From the NCBI GenBank assembly GCA_011051075.1, contig DREN01000189.1:1-6745 (forward strand): DNA of 6,745 bases, in the 5' to 3' direction. The translations under genes and the position numbers were made by a program. The stretch's first letter is position 1, and each line of letters begins with the position of its first letter. Positions 5,669 to 6,745 of this stretch are shown here, piece by piece. The DNA is from Deltaproteobacteria bacterium. GTDB taxonomy: Bacteria; Desulfobacterota; DSM-4660; Desulfatiglandales; Desulfatiglandaceae. A model generated the notes under the pieces. It was not told the origin of the DNA. It was given only the letters and a program-made list of their open reading frames with translations, and ran no database searches.

Positions 5669-6444
5669 CGCTTTCGTCTCTTGTACCGCTTAGCGTCCTT
5701 GTAGCTCTTCCGTTCCTTCTTCCCGGACCCAAGATAGAATTCGCGCACATCTTCGTTTTCAAGGAGTTCCCGAGCATTTCCATCAAGGACGATCCGCCCG
5801 GTTTCCATGACATAACCCCGGGTGCCGATGTCAAGGGCGGCATGGGCATTCTGTTCCACCAATACAATGGTTATTCCCGTCCGGTTGAGCCGGCCGATGA
5901 TACTGAAAAGCTCCTCGGTGATGAGGGGGGCCAACCCAAGGGAAGGCTCGTCAAGGAGCAACATTTTCGGTTTTGTCATAAGGGCCATGCCGATGGCCAG
6001 CATCTGCTGCTCACCCCCTGAGGCATATCCCGCCTTTCTGTGTCTCAGCTTCCCGAGAACCGGAAATAGCCCGTAAACATTCTCCATATCGGTCTTTACC
6101 TGTTTGTCCCACCGGGAGAATGAGGCTGCCCCTAAGTTTTCCTCTATGGTGAGGTACCAGAAGACGGGCCGGTCCTCTATCACGTAGGTGAGCCCGAACC
6201 GCTTCATGATGTCAGTGGCATCCAGGCCCTTAATGGATTCGTCGTTGATCTTGATATCGCCATCAATGATATCGCCGTCATAGAAGTCTATCATACCGGC
6301 TACGGAGCGGAGAAGGGTCGTTTTTCCCGCGCCGTTGGCCCCAATGATGATCAGGATCTCGCCCTCGCTCACCGTGACGGAGATACCGTTTAAGACAGAG
6401 ATAACATCATGATAGACGACGCGAAGGTTTTCTATGCTGAGCAT
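5659..6444 (-). CDS. livF: LIV-type ABC transporter ATP-binding protein, LivF family
   Basis: A 261-residue cytoplasmic ATPase that would power a LIV-type importer together with LivG. Visible motifs in order: Walker A GANGAGKT (residues 35-42), a Q-loop region VIEDRPVF (about 88-95) where LivF proteins usually read PEGRRVF, ABC signature ASGGEQQ (141-147), Walker B MLLLDEP with the catalytic Glu (161-167), and VEQN in the H-loop, with Gln198 where most ABC ATPases have His. Gln there is usual for LivF. The length is slightly above the family norm (about 235-240) because of a strongly basic tail: 12 Lys/Arg among the last 20 residues. The ATG at 6444 has a GAGAGGG ribosome site 8 nt upstream, inside the end of livH. 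The 3' end overlaps livG. The LivF assignment rather than LivG rests on the EQN H-loop and the missing LivG insertion after the Q-loop. Confidence 0.95.
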   Translation of the reverse strand: MLSIENLRVVYHDVISVLNGISVTVSEGEILIIIGANGAGKTTLLRSVAGMIDFYDGDIIDGDIKINDESIKGLDATDIMKRFGLTYVIEDRPVFWYLTIEENLGAASFSRWDKQVKTDMENVYGLFPVLGKLRHRKAGYASGGEQQMLAIGMALMTKPKMLLLDEPSLGLAPLITEELFSIIGRLNRTGITIVLVEQNAHAALDIGTRGYVMETGRIVLDGNARELLENEDVREFYLGSGKKERKSYKDAKRYKRRKRWL

Positions 6445-6447
6445 AAT

Positions 6448-6745
6448 TTAAACCCTCTCGATCCGGACTTCCCCAAAAAGCCCGTAAGGCCGGATCAGAA
6501 GTACGATCAGGAGCAACAGGTAGGGGGCCACCTCTTTGAAGCCGACCAGACCCATGGGCTCAATATAGGCCCCTGCGAGAGACTCGCAGACACCCACAAT
6601 TATTCCCCCGACCAACGCGCCCCCGATGCTGTCCATCCCTCCGATGAGGACCACAGGGATGGCCCTCAATCCCACGATGGCCGACATTGAGGAGAGGGCT
6701 CCGAAGTTGGAGATCATAATACCGGCAGCAGCGATACAGGCTGAA
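6448..6745 (-). CDS. livH: LIV-type ABC transporter permease, LivH family (C-terminal part, cut by window edge)
   Basis: This is the last 98 codons of an inner-membrane permease of the branched-chain amino acid (HAAT) ABC importer family; the frame stays open to the right edge, so the N-terminal two thirds lie outside. The visible part shows the family's conserved run VVLIGGMDSIGGALVGG, then a hydrophobic segment, a short loop containing GFKEVAPY, a last transmembrane segment rich in L and I, and the typical ending RPYGLFG before the stop. An internal ATG at 6717 is not the start, because homology to LivH continues upstream of it (the preceding residues SACIAAAGI fit a LivH helix). The TAA stop is followed after only 3 nt by the livF start, so the two genes are co-transcribed and probably translationally coupled. 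With LivM it should form the heterodimeric membrane channel. The cargo cannot be read from this fragment. Confidence 0.93.
   Translation of the reverse strand, partial: SACIAAAGIMISNFGALSSMSAIVGLRAIPVVLIGGMDSIGGALVGGIIVGVCESLAGAYIEPMGLVGFKEVAPYLLLLIVLLIRPYGLFGEVRIERV
6453..6459 (-). promoter_or_regulatory. Ribosome binding site of livF
   Basis: On the minus strand GAGAGGG lies 8 nt before the livF ATG, inside the last codons of livH. It supports ATG 6444 and close coupling of the two genes. Confidence 0.7.

Overview
The window carries one block of six co-directional genes, all read from the minus strand. In transcription order, from high to low coordinates, they are: the C-terminal end of a LivH-type permease (cut by the right edge), a LivF-type ATPase, a LivG-type ATPase, a 633-residue FAA1/FadD15-like acyl-CoA synthetase, a LivM-type permease, and a second, shorter (509-residue) adenylate-forming acyl-CoA ligase. 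No RNA gene, CRISPR array, transposase or phage gene is visible. The ligases and the membrane and ATPase genes are full length apart from livH.

The first four genes are packed tightly: 3 nt between livH and livF, an overlap of livF and livG, and 7 nt between livG and the large ligase. The last two junctions are looser (90 nt before livM, 72 nt before the short ligase) and both hold repeat-like sequence. One contains a 14-nt tandem repeat that runs over the stop codon of the upstream ligase, plus a TCCCGC/GCGGGA hairpin. The other has a GCGCAAAG-type motif. The 165 bases left of the last gene hold no convincing gene but contain two abutting hairpins inside an 8-bp inverted repeat. One of these hairpins shares its six-base arms with the hairpin before livM.

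Working together, LivH and LivM would form the inner-membrane channel and LivF/LivG the ATPase pair of a branched-chain-amino-acid-type (HAAT family) ABC importer. The two ligases would convert the imported carboxylic acid to its CoA thioester in the cytoplasm. The likely cargo is therefore an organic acid (aromatic, branched or fatty) rather than an amino acid, but the sequence does not identify it. The periplasmic binding protein, which would hold the specificity, is not in the window and may lie beyond the right edge.

The style (LIV-type transporters interleaved with CoA ligases, moderate GC, intergenic GAACTTCAAACTC-like and GCGCAAAG-like repeats) suggests a Desulfobacterota (deltaproteobacterial) sulfate reducer or syntroph. 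This is inference from gene content only. The most noteworthy points are the short ligase's missing A10 lysine and broken P-loop, the uneven ATPase motifs of LivF/LivG, the ligase-transporter layout, and the repeats between the genes.
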